A stretch of 64,000 nt of DNA from Drechmeria coniospora. Taxonomy: Eukaryota; Ascomycota; Sordariomycetes; Hypocreales; Ophiocordycipitaceae. Positions 11,077 through 21,714 of the stretch are shown here, piece after piece. The notes below the pieces were generated by a model. It was not told the origin of the DNA, did no database searches, and saw nothing but the letters and a program-made list of their open reading frames with translations. A program made the translations under genes and the position numbers. The stretch is taken from positions 2,387,390 to 2,451,389 of the forward strand of contig NC_054391.1 in NCBI RefSeq assembly GCF_001625195.1, given 5' to 3'. Position 1 is the stretch's first letter; every line of letters starts with the position of its first letter.

Positions 11077-12082
11077 TCTTAAAATAGGAAGCTCTAGTAT
11101 GTCTTCTCTCTTTTAGCTAGGGAAAATTTTAAGAAATCCTTTTAAGTTTCTTATAATAATAGCTACAATAAATATATAATTATAGTAATACAAGTATTAG
11201 GCCAATAATTAATAATATAATAATACTGTTTTGTTTTTGGCTTTGTATAAAATGAGTAAGAAAAATATTAAAATAATAAGTTTGTTAATAAATAAAACTA
11301 ATTATTATTTAATAGCTTAAACCCAAAGGGTACATTGTATTATTAATAGTTGCTGCAATCATGAATTACGGGCGGAACCCGGCTACTCCCGTTGAACCCG
11401 AATCGGGGAGCTACCAGCTATCTTAGCGGCTCCAGCCGAAATGCTCGGGATTCACTGCGTCATTCCATGCCTAGAATATGATCACACACGTATCCATTAT
11501 CTCATATTAGTCCTCCATCCTGTGTAGTTGTTACATGCCACTCTGCCACTGGACAAGCAATCGTTGCGAATGCCACCGCGTCTGGGCATGAGGATATTTA
11601 CGTTTTTGGACCAAGGCAGGTACGGCGTGTGGGCAGTCGCTACTTCGGGGTGGCTAGACATGGTGTTTTAGGTCACTTGACCCCAAGATTTACTTGCTTG
11701 CCTACGCGCACACACATACTTAATCTGAAGGGTAATGAACTTGTGACTAGGCTTCGCCACGTGCTTGTAGGTGGTGAACGTCGCCGATGAGTTCTGCACC
11801 CATCAATCACACTCCCCTGTCATCCGCCACTTTCAATCGACATCACCCCCCCCTTGCCAACGCCTCTGGCTGACCGAAGTCCCAACAACGCTACGCCCGT
11901 TGGCTGCATAGCGTCGCTGCTCGTTATCTAGTAAATAGTCCTTCCAGATCCACCCTTCGAAGCTGTAGATTAGCCGCTGACCTTATGAAACCTTGTGCTT
12001 CCAGATGACCACAATATCATCTCTCCAAGACTAGTCATTGCGATTACGGCATGCCGGGCAATTACTCCATCTCGATTTCAAC
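11077..12082. other. Boundary and upstream region of atg9
   Basis: Up to about 11345 the sequence is AT-rich and RIP-like; from there it changes abruptly to normal composition. The rest should hold the promoter and 5' leader of atg9. I see no second gene, tRNA or clear promoter box. A C-rich run sits near 11846-11854. Confidence 0.6.
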
Positions 12083-14951
12083 ATGAGTAGCAAGCTTTTC
12101 AACCCCCCAGACGGTCCTCCCCGAGTCACTGGATCTATTTATGAGGAGTTGAGAGGGCGGGGCACCAATGTTGATCTCGAAGAAGGGGTTCACTTAAATG
12201 TCGACGAGGAAAACCTCCGAGAACACTTTGATGCTGTTGATGCGGAGGTCTTGACTACCGGCGACAGTCGAATGACTGCTGATAGTGCCGCTGGCAAAGT
12301 GGACAGATATCACCCCACTCAACGCAACACAACTACGGGATGGCCAAACAACGATGACGACCCAGACAACGATGTTCCTGCCTCGCTCTTGGTGGAACCT
12401 AATGAGAGAGATGAGAGAGAGCTCCAGCAACAGCCCATACGAGAGCGTGCCAACCGCCCATCCCATTCTTCACTACCTCCAAGCGGACCTCGGAAACAAG
12501 CACAATGGGGCGCCCCGGCGGCACATCGGCGCCTCCATCAGAACGAAGCCCATGGACAGTCACCTGGGTCACAACCAAGATCAATGATGGCAGGCATCTT
12601 CCCGGGTGGACGAAAAGAGAAGGCTTTGTGGAAATGGGTCAACACCTCAAACCTCGACAGCTTCACACGCGACGTATACGACTATTTTGAGGGAGGGGGC
12701 TTGACTTGCATCCTGTGCTCGAATGCCCTGTGGCTACTGTATTGTGACACCAGCACTCAGTCTCTGCCACGTACTCTCTGCTGACTTGAAGTAGGGAGAC
12801 ACTGTTTGTAGCACTTTTATTGACATTTCTAAGTCAGTGTGTCGACTACAAGAAGGTCCCTGTCAGTAAGTCGTTGAACCAAGTTGTCATTTCTCAATGT
12901 AGCCGCAACATGTCCGGCATCTGGAACCTTGGTATCTGGCTGTACTCGTTCTTCTTCATATGGAAGTCTGTGCAGTATTTCATCGAAATTCGGCGGCTCG
13001 TCTACGTTCGTGACTTTTACGTGCACCTCCTCGAGATTCCCGACCAAGACATGCAGACAGTCTCCTGGCAAGACATTGTTGCTCGAATCATGACGCTGCG
13101 GGACCAGAATCCAAAGACATCAACCAACATGCCACAGAATCTCCGGCGCTTCATAGGCAGCCAGTCCAAGGAGAGGCTAGATGCCCACGACATTGCAAAC
13201 AGACTGATGCGCAAGGAAAACTATCTCATTGCCATGATCAATAAAGACGTACTAAACCTTTCCCTTCCTCTACCTTTTATGCGCGGAAGGCAGTTGTTCT
13301 CCAAAACAATGGAATGGTATTTGCACTATGGCATCCTCGACATGGCATTTAACGAGCGCGGACAGGTGCGGCAAGACTTCTTACGTGCAGATCGAAGAGG
13401 CGTGCTCAGCCAAAAGCTGAAGCAGCGACTATACTTTGCTGGCGCTCTGAATCTCATTTTCGCCCCGGTGGTGCTAGCGTACGTAATAATTGTGTACTTT
13501 TTCACGTATTACAATGTGAGTAGTCCTAGCCCGCATCTGTTGTGTAACCCAAACCCTACAATTGCTCCCGGCCGCTTTCCTTCTAACAATCCTGGCAGGA
13601 ATACCAGAAAGATCCAAAGTTGGCGGCAGCACGAAAGTATACAGCACTAGCGGAGTGGAAGTTCCGAGAATTCAATGAATTACCCCATATCTTCTATGAA
13701 AGGCTACACATGTCCTTTCCGTTCGCAACACGGTACATCGATCAGTTTCCCAAGAGAATGACGGAAGATATTGCCCGGAGTCTAGCATTTATGTCTGGGG
13801 CCATCACTGCCGTCCTCGCCGTCTGCACAATTCTTGACTCGGAACTCTTCCTTGGATTTGAGATCACCAAAGACCGGACTGTGCTCTTCTATCTTGGAGT
13901 TTTCGGGGGAATATGGGCCATAACACGAGGGATGATATCCGAGGAGACGAGCGTATTCAACCCCGAATACGCTCTGCGGAATGTGATTGAGTATACCCAC
14001 TACATGCCAGATCATTGGCATGGACGACTGCATAGTTTCGAAGTTAAGCAGGAGTTTTCAGAGCTATACAAGATGAAGGTGGTCATCTTTCTCGAGGAAG
14101 TAATGGGCATCATCACGACACCCATGCTCTTGCTCTTCTCACTTCCCATGTGCAGCGAGCAAATTGTAGACTTCTTTCGCGAGTTCACAGTCCACGTGGA
14201 CGGGCTGGGCTATGTCTGCTCGTTTGCTATGTTCGACTTCAAGAAAGGGGTTGGCGAAGTCGGACAGCAGCAGAGAGGCAGCCATGACTTGCGAGAGGAC
14301 TATTATTCCACCAAACACGGGAAAATGGCTGCGTCATACTTCGGATTTTTGGACAATTACGTCATTAACCCAAAGACGGGTATACCGGGCCATATGCCGC
14401 CTGGGATCCGGCAACAGCAGTTTCATCCTCCACCAGCGTTTCCCAGTCTCAACTCACCAACACTAACCGCCGACTTGCAAGGGTCCAATGCAGGGCGGGC
14501 AGCAGAGCCTGGCCGGCCTCGAGGTCGTGCTGCGGGATTAGGAACCATGGGCACACTGCGGTCTGGGCCTGGTCCGGGTGTGGCGCAACCGTCGCCAATG
14601 GCCTCGATATTGTTAGATCCCCGCCACCAGCCAGTAACGACTATGCCAAGTCTTGGGGCGAGAAGCTTGCATCGGTCACGGCATCCACGGACAGGCTATC
14701 GTGGGGAGAATCGGATTATTGAGGAAACCCTTGAAGACGGTCCTGCAAGCCAGGAATTTGCTGACGAATACGACGATTATGAATCTGGGGGGGGGTTGGG
14801 AGAGTCGGCATGGGAGACATCGCCAGGGAAGGACCTAAGTCGAGAGAACAGCTCTGCGGCAAACGCAGAGGAGCTCGAGGCGGGTGTTTTGGGCCTGATA
14901 TACCAGCTACGGCAGACTCAGCATGGTCGACGAGGAGGTGTGGTGTTGTAG
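12083..14951 (+). CDS. atg9: Autophagy-related protein 9 (lipid scramblase of autophagosome formation)
   Basis: Atg9 is the multispanning membrane protein of Golgi-derived vesicles that seed the phagophore, and its family is known to scramble lipids. Three exons join in frame: 12083-12738, 12795-13515 and 13599-14951, giving 909 residues. The introns are 56 and 83 bp, GT-AG, with CTGAC or CTAAC branch-like sequences. The N-terminus is acidic and disordered. The conserved core follows, with family blocks such as DAHDIANRLMRKENYLIAM, LAEWKFREFNEL, LFLGFEITKDRTVLFYLGVF and DFFREFTVHVDG, and several hydrophobic spans. The C-terminal 250 residues are Gly/Pro/Ser-rich and probably disordered. The ATG at 12083 is preferred because its start (MSSKLFNPPDGP) resembles fungal Atg9 N-termini. 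It is convergent with a Trs85 gene that serves the same pathway. Confidence 0.95.
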
Positions 14952-15382
14952 CTGTTTGACTTGAGCCATCCGTGAATGCAAATCGAGGTCAACCCCAGAT
15001 GGGACTCGTCTCTGTCAGCGAATTTGCCCCTTCTGCTCGTAAGGGACACATGTATCCAACCAATCCACCGCGAAAACCCAAGTTGGTTTGCGAGTAATTA
15101 TCATCATGTACTCGTCTATTGCAACAACCGACAAGAAGGGTTTGGCATCATTCCAACACCCCAAAAATTCCGCAGTGGCAAGCTTCCTCCAGGTATCGTG
15201 TCTGTTCCTCCTACACGCCATCCTTAACATACTGTCGTAGTGCCTTGTTAGGTACAAACCAGCAGCATGATCGTCCGTGATGCCCCGGAATGTGGGGATG
15301 AGCTCAGCTAGTGACAGGAATCGTAAATCATGCAACGTTCGCATGAAGGGACTTCAATGCCTGAATTAGGCCGTTCTTCTCA
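14952..15382. other. Convergent 3' intergenic region between atg9 and the Trs85 gene
   Basis: This 431-bp gap holds the 3' ends of both genes. I see no further gene or repeat in it. Confidence 0.6.
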
Positions 15383-17770
15383 TCAGCCAAAGCCCCCTTG
15401 GTTAATCAAAGCCTCTGCTCCATGTTCCAACTCTCCATGGAGCGGGGCTGTCTCCAACACGCTGTTCCGAGTTGCAACACTCGCTCGGCGGGCACGCATA
15501 TCCATCAGGGCCTCACTCTCCTCGTCGATTTTGCCTTTCATTGTTTCACCTCCGAGGTCACCCTCCTCGTCAGCGTTGTCACCATGCGCTGGGAGTTTGT
15601 CGGCGAGCTCGTGCTGCAGCGATGCGATGTACTCGATAGCGCTTGAAAACTTGGAAATTCCTTGTGTTTGTGGCAAAGACTCGTACGTAATCTGAGCCTT
15701 GGCTAGGCATCTTTGCGCGGGTATGTACTTGGTTTGCTGGCACCAGGCGTCGGCTGCCAGAACGGCCCAGGTTGCCGATTTTCGGAGTCGTCTACCCCAG
15801 CCGAAGCTTCCCACACCAGCCGTTAATCCATAGCAAATCGACAGTCGTTCTTTAATGAGTGCATCCCCCACCCCGCCAAGTATTCTTGACTCAAGCAACC
15901 TGAGCCCCCATCCCCCTGCGTCATCGATGTGCGAGACTCCTGATAACCGAAGGAGCTCGAATCCCAGGATGAGGCACCGCATCGCTCCGTACGGCGAGTT
16001 CGATTGTGTTCCATAGGAGTAGACAGAAGCTTCCAGCAATTGGTCGACCGTCTCCGACAAATTTTTGGACCTCAGACTCCGCGGCATCAACATTAAGCTG
16101 ATCGCAGCCATCTCGTTTGCCGCAGCATGGTACTTCCACGCCTTGGACTCGCTGAAGTCTGTTCGCAGCATATCATACGTCGACCTCGCAAGCTTCCAAT
16201 CCCTCAGCATAAAGGCGTAGTCTCCAAGTTTCCTCATGATCGCCTCGGGTGACTCTGCTTGATAGAACCCAGCCGTGTCGTAGTTGTCTTTCGAGTTGCT
16301 GCTCCCACCAGTCGATGATCGGGAACTGCTGCCAAGCCCAGTCCATTTCCGTGACAAATTCATAAATCGGCCCGCTATGCCTCTGCGTCGCGATGCTACT
16401 TGGTCGTTCCAGACGGAGATATGCCTTTCCATGGTCGGAATTATGGATTGAGTAACCATCTCGTAGACAAAGGCGCGAATCGCTGTCACGTCGGATTCGA
16501 ATATGTAATGTGATGGATCCTCAAACTCCTCGTCACTCTCGCTCCTACGAATCTCTTCCAGCTCTTCGGTTGCAGATATCCAGTCGCTTCGGGGCATTGG
16601 CATACTATCGTCATCTGTCTCCACGCTTTGACTGCAGCGCAAGCGGAGTAGATGACAATGCAGGCCCAGATGTCGTTTCATCTGTTCGAACAATGCCATG
16701 GATCGTGTAATGTCATCATTCTCCTCGTCATGAATCAACACGTAGTACCGCAAATACGTGCTGTCAACCCAGGGCGGAAGCTTTGTGCCGATCCGATTGG
16801 TCTCCGTGTACAAAGCTCTCAGCTCTTCAATGGGGGCTTCGTTCTTGGAGCTTATGGCTATAACACATGCCACTGGATGCGAAAATGTCTCATGAGCCGT
16901 GATCGGTAGCCCTGAAAGTAGTCGCCGCAAATACAAGGAGTAGTAAGGGGACGAGGTTTCCGGGATCTGCCAATGAGATGGAGGACTTTCGAAGTGAGGT
17001 AATGGTGACGATAATTGCTCGGCAAATGACAAGTGGCGCTCCACAACAGCCTCTACATCTGCCAGCAATTTGCGGTCTCGCAAATGGCTCTCGTGTCCCC
17101 CTCGCTGGCTTTGCATTGTCGGGTCTTGGCTGGAGTTTGACACGGACGGGTCTGGGTGACCAATGTTGCTCCCAAATCGCGTAAACCGAATCGAAAAGTC
17201 CTCCAAGGTTTGGCCCACTCCGTTACTGTCCCGTACGGTCATTTTTCCTTTAATGTTCTCGCCAAAAGGTCGTAATAGCTCCCACAGCCCATTTCGAAAC
17301 CCTTTTCCGCCAATAAGGATTTCGGTGTCTTTCGACGGGAATACAGAAACGTGTGGGACGAAAGATCGCAGAATTAGATTGAGAGGTTCTTCAGGGTTTC
17401 TGGCAGCACTCTCCATCAATGTCTGACGCGATGTGCTCTCGGGGGTTGTTTCGGAGACGGATCGCAAAGGCGAGCTGTGTGCAGTAGGAGACATGGGTCT
17501 TGAACCAGGTGGCGAGAGCGTAGACGCATACAAGACAGCAGAAGATGGACTTGGCTTCCGTAGCACCAAGTTCGATGGCGACGGGGACCCAAGGAGTCCC
17601 CCAATGGTGGGTGTGGCGTGTCTTGACTTGGGGAGTATTACGGAAGCTGCAGGTGTGGAAAGTGGCTGCTTCGGTTCTGTCGGCGAGCCATCTTGACTGG
17701 GCAGTGGCATGAAGGCGATTGTTGAAGGTCGTCGTCCTGTAGGGGACGGAGACGGAGGAGATTCATGCAT
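15383..17770 (-). CDS. trs85: TRAPP complex subunit Trs85/TRAPPC8
   Basis: Trs85 is the subunit specific to TRAPPIII, the exchange factor that activates Ypt1/Rab1 at the phagophore assembly site and on Atg9 vesicles. The uninterrupted 795-codon frame begins with an ATG at 17770. Residues 1-120 are Ser/Pro-rich and disordered. The conserved block begins near residue 125 with EEPLNLILRSFVPHVSVF and continues through GLWELLRPFG and MTVRDSNG. Residues 230-350 hold the FSHPVACVIAISS segment. The C-terminal half is helical, with a repeat-like region around YDMLRTDFSESKAWKYHAA. The length is typical for filamentous fungi. No intron is needed. The start codon is supported by the Pro-rich N-terminus but not by upstream stops. 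Confidence 0.92.
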   Translation of the reverse strand: MHESPPSPSPTGRRPSTIAFMPLPSQDGSPTEPKQPLSTPAASVILPKSRHATPTIGGLLGSPSPSNLVLRKPSPSSAVLYASTLSPPGSRPMSPTAHSSPLRSVSETTPESTSRQTLMESAARNPEEPLNLILRSFVPHVSVFPSKDTEILIGGKGFRNGLWELLRPFGENIKGKMTVRDSNGVGQTLEDFSIRFTRFGSNIGHPDPSVSNSSQDPTMQSQRGGHESHLRDRKLLADVEAVVERHLSFAEQLSSPLPHFESPPSHWQIPETSSPYYSLYLRRLLSGLPITAHETFSHPVACVIAISSKNEAPIEELRALYTETNRIGTKLPPWVDSTYLRYYVLIHDEENDDITRSMALFEQMKRHLGLHCHLLRLRCSQSVETDDDSMPMPRSDWISATEELEEIRRSESDEEFEDPSHYIFESDVTAIRAFVYEMVTQSIIPTMERHISVWNDQVASRRRGIAGRFMNLSRKWTGLGSSSRSSTGGSSNSKDNYDTAGFYQAESPEAIMRKLGDYAFMLRDWKLARSTYDMLRTDFSESKAWKYHAAANEMAAISLMLMPRSLRSKNLSETVDQLLEASVYSYGTQSNSPYGAMRCLILGFELLRLSGVSHIDDAGGWGLRLLESRILGGVGDALIKERLSICYGLTAGVGSFGWGRRLRKSATWAVLAADAWCQQTKYIPAQRCLAKAQITYESLPQTQGISKFSSAIEYIASLQHELADKLPAHGDNADEEGDLGGETMKGKIDEESEALMDMRARRASVATRNSVLETAPLHGELEHGAEALINQGGFG

Positions 17771-18488
17771 TCCTCATCAATCTGGTCGATTGATTCATGT
17801 ATCAATGCCAAACGGCAGCAAAATGAGAGGTTGGCGGGTTTCGTTTTCTTACCAGCTTCTGCATATTCCGCACACTCACTTGAGAATGCGTATGGGGGGA
17901 TAGAGACGCAACTTCGCGTAATGCGTTCTGGCCACTTTCGTTCACTTTCCAGGTGAAGAGAACCGCTGGCTGGACACGAGTACTGTTGAGTAGTGGAGCC
18001 TCAGTCCAGAACACAAAATACTAGTAAGCGTGACATGCTTGAATTTATTATATGCAAAAAAATCAATATATTAATATATTCATTCTTATTAAGGTTATTA
18101 GAAAGGGAAATCAGGTAAAAGAAGTACTTAAAATCTTTACTAAGAATGTAATACTTTGTATTAAAAACTTTATTAATACTTAGACATATAAAATATATAG
18201 TAATACTCTTAATATAGCTTCTCTTACAGTAATATATTCCTTAATCAATATTCCTTAATTACTTAAAACTTTATATTTTAAGATTAAACCTATGCTTTTT
18301 GGCATTATTTCTATATGTAGTATGTATGGCTCAGCATAGGCGTAGAAGCTTTACAAGCGAATGTGAGGTGCAGTGCCTGCACCAAGTGCAGATACTGGCG
18401 GAACTTTTGACATTTTTTCTATATAGGCACACCTCCCCATATGTGTTACAATAGTAATCTAGGTAACCCAATTAATTAGCTAACTATA
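17771..18488. other. Upstream region of the Trs85 gene and AT-rich decayed DNA
   Basis: Positions 17771-18012 have normal composition and should contain the Trs85 promoter. From about 18020 to 18310 the sequence is AT-rich with no open frame. The stretch 18310-18440 is more GC-rich (for example near 18345-18410) but I recognise no gene or element end in it. Confidence 0.5.
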
Positions 18489-18894
18489 TGTTATGGAGTC
18501 ACTAGTACTACCAGTATCTAGTGGTCGGAAATAGTTGTTAAGAAATCTACAGAACTCTAACTCAAAGTACAAGGCATTGGAGTACTTATACTCTAATGCC
18601 TGCTTAGTCATAGGGTGCGAGTTACGTGCGATAGCACGTAACTCTATCCTAGGACACAGCTCTATTAGGCAAAGTGTTATGGAGTCACCAGTACTACCAG
18701 TATCTAGTGGTCGGAAATAGTTGTTAAGAAATCTACAGAACTCTAACTCAGGTACTAGGCATTGGAGTACTTATACTCCAATGCCTACTTAGTCATAGAG
18801 TACAAGTTACGTGCAGTAGTACGTGACTCTGTCCTAAGACATAGCTCTATTAGGCAAAGCCTAATATTATAATACAAAGCCTAATATCATAATA
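18489..18894 (-). mobile_element. Solo gypsy family B LTR, split by a second one
   Basis: The LTR occupies 18489-18674 plus 18880-18894, together 201 bp, exactly the length of the LTRs at 32939-33139 and 39613-39813 in inverse orientation. It starts TGTTATGGAGTCAC and ends ATATCATAATA. The flanks are CTATA (18484-18488) and CTACA (18895-18899), a target duplication with one C/T difference of RIP type. Confidence 0.9.
18675..18874 (-). mobile_element. Inner solo gypsy family B LTR with CAAAG target duplication
   Basis: A 200-bp LTR, same family and orientation as its host LTR, flanked by CAAAG at 18670-18674 and 18875-18879. An LTR inside an LTR of its own family means two separate insertions, each later reduced to a solo LTR or formed as one. 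Confidence 0.92.
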
Positions 18895-18899
18895 CTACA

Positions 18900-19681
18900 A
18901 ACTCTATTCTTTCTCTTTATATATAAGCCTCCTTCCTTTTTAGCTTATAGTTAAAATATTTTTGTTTTAATTTTCCTCTTGAACTATTGCACCTTATTAA
19001 TACTACTACCTGATGTACTTAGGCTTCTAATTATTTCGTTGCAAACCACATAAATACCTGCAGGATTTTCAAACCTCGGGAGATTACAAAAACATAACTA
19101 AGATTATTTCTATAGTTAGTCAGCTGCTGTTTGCAACAGGACTAATCCTAACAGGCCTTCCTACTATGTTTTATGCGTATTTCTAGCAGGTTATATCAAA
19201 ATGGTAGTCGTAATCAAACTAATATTCATTTTCATTTTATTCCCACCTTTCGCTTAGCAAGTCATATGCCAGCCAGACTTGTACTTACTGGCCTCGGTAC
19301 AATGGAGTAGTAATTGAGAGAAGCTCACCGAGCACCAGTTTCTCATATACTATTTGAATATGCACAATATGTGTCAAGTCAATAAGTGGTTAGTTGATTT
19401 CTGGGCATCTCCAAATGGAACTATCTTCTCCGTGCTCCTACGACTCTAACTGATTTCCGTTTAGCGAGCAGGGCTTCGAACGGAAGATCATACAAAGCTA
19501 GGAACAAGGTTGAGCGACAGAACCAAGTCACAAATCCTTCAGGATAATAGCCTTGCTGGTTTGCGCCCGTCCTGAAGTGCTGTCCCCCCCACCGCTGATC
19601 TCAAACTGGGATTACAAAGCTCTTGCCATATCGATCGCCAATGACCCAAGTCTTGTTCGACATAACGAATTATACCTCAGA
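18900..19681. other. Intergenic region upstream of the XPG-like gene
   Basis: AT-rich up to about 19200, then of normal composition. It should contain the promoter of the gene starting at 19682. I see no further gene, repeat or RNA. Confidence 0.5.
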
Positions 19682-21532
19682 ATGGGGATTCCGCGTCTCA
19701 TTGCCACCTTGGAACCCCTGGCTATCCATCGCCGCCTTCAAGACGAAACTGTCGTCGTCGATGGGCCAGCGTTGGCCTATCATGTCCTCCATGTGTGCAG
19801 GCGGAATGGTATTACCCATCCATCCTATCGCCTTCTTGGTCGGACGGTTATAGACTGGCTGGATGAATTGTCCAAGCAGCGGGTGGTTATGTATGTCCGA
19901 CAAACTTTTCCCGGTCTTCGCATACTGCAGCCACTAACATGGATATAAAGAAAAGCCATCTACTTCGACGGCTATCTCCCAGTAGCGAAACAAGCAGTGC
20001 GCATGGAGAGAATGATGAAAAGTACGCTGCAGATATCGAAATTCTTTGCGGGAAGCCCCGATGGATGCATCAAAGCCCAACTAGTCCAAGAAAAGGGAAA
20101 TGTCATTATTGATGCCTTTCTAGCTGCCACCCAAGAGGTCAGCCCCTTCGCAGACCCTAGCTTCCTTGTGCCATCCATCATCGATGCCCTCCGACAGCAC
20201 CCCCAGTTTGAAGCCTTGACTCATGTCGTGCCAGGTGAGGCAGACAATTACTGTGCTTCTTACGTGTCGCTGCACGGCGGAACTGTCATAACTTCGGATT
20301 CGGATTTGTTGGTGCACAATCTCGGGGCAGGTCAAGTTGTCTTCTTTCGAGATCTGCATCGAAACCCCGACTCGTCGATATTCGGCGCCAGCTATTCGCC
20401 CAGCGAGATATGTCAGCAACTCGAGCTATCTCCATCAGTAGGACTTGCTCGGCTAGCCTATGAACGAAAGCAGTTGTCCCATGCTTCCCTTCCACAAATC
20501 ATGCGGGCTTGTTCACAACCAGCACCAGATCAAGAACGCTACCAGGCTTTTTGTCAGCAATACCGCAACAATGCTAGCGAGTTTCATCTTCGTGTGATGG
20601 CCAACAGTTCATATTGCATCATGATTTTCGACCCCAGAATATCCGAACTATACGTGCAGCTTGCCCAGCTGTCCACGAATGTTACAGAGGACCCTGACTT
20701 TGTTCAAATATATTTGCCCGTCCTGGTGGAATGTCCAAATCGCACTAGTGCCTGGGAACACAGTACCACTATCCGCCAACTAGCTTACACGGTGCTGGCA
20801 TCAACCACCCCTACTCGCTTGACAATGCACACACACATTCTAGAGTACCGTCGCGTACAAAGCACTTTGCAAAAGGGAAGAAAAATTGCTCTCACCTCCG
20901 CAGCTGATGTGGATCGGTCTGCCCAGGATTTATTAGATCTTATGGAGCGGATTCGAGGTATTTCAAATGGATCAGGGACATATTGGGTGATGCTTCATCT
21001 CGCATTGGACGCACGTGAATGCCGGCAACAGGACAAAGAGTCTCATGCCTGGTGGACGTTCCATCAGCGCCTCAATTCCTCAGAAATCACAGCAAGCCGC
21101 AGTATCAGTTGGGACATCATCCATCTCGTCTCCCAAATCCATGCTACTTGTTACTCTCTTCGAATGCTCCAGCAAGTCTTATCTCATGCTTTAGAAAGGT
21201 CGACGGAGTCCGTCTCGCCAAATTTAGGTCAACTGCAAATGGCCTTGACCGACATGTCCTCTCTCTCGAATTTCCCCGACATTGACCTCGTTGTAGATCT
21301 TCTAACCACCCCATCACATTCTAAGCTAGCCAACGCCTTGGCAGATTGCCTGAACTTAAGAGCACCCGCACAACGAGCACCGCGTATTGGGTACCGTGGC
21401 AGCTTCAAGATGATCAAATCTGCGAATGAGAAGGCAACGGGCAAGAGGCCGAACGATGATTCAACAAAGCCTTGGTCCGATTTCAATAACTTGGCAACTA
21501 ATAACATGTTCAGCCTCCTCTCTGTTGACTGA
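19682..21532 (+). CDS. XPG/FEN-superfamily protein, Asteroid-like
   Basis: The fold is that of structure-specific 5' nucleases. Two exons, 19682-19890 and 19951-21532, join through a 60-bp GTATGT-AAG intron with a CTAAC branch sequence and give 596 residues. The N-terminus MGIPRLI is the family's usual start (MGI-x-x-L). Candidate metal-binding acids are Asp27 (VVVDGPA), Asp76 (YFDGYLP), Glu166 and Asp168 (PGEADNYCASY), and Asp186 and Asp188 (TSDSDLLV). The last two thirds are helical and lack the H2TH and PCNA-binding features of FEN1, which fits Asteroid-type proteins. Whether it cleaves nucleic acid is unknown. It is convergent with the Cid1-like gene, 182 bp away. Confidence 0.82.
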
Positions 21533-21714
21533 CAGATGTAGCGAGTACACAATACAATGCTAGATTGAAATTTTACTGCGTGTCGTCCAATAAATGATGC
21601 CCACGAACTAGCGGGCAGGATCCAGGTTGGATTAAGCTCATGCCCTGCCATTCCTCGCACCTAATACTCACAGGCCTCTTGGCTTGTTCATCATAGTCCT
21701 CATTTTTCTGACTC

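Noticed and set aside
12038..12082. Longer N-terminus of Atg9 starting upstream of 12083
   Set aside because: The upstream extension begins with TTG, not ATG, and the first ATG in frame gives a start typical of the family.
15398..17696. Several plus-strand frames across the Trs85 gene
   Set aside because: They are short shadows of the 795-codon minus-strand frame, without domains or codon bias of their own.
19553..19681. Upstream extension of the XPG-like protein
   Set aside because: It opens with TTG, and the family starts with MGI directly at the ATG of 19682.
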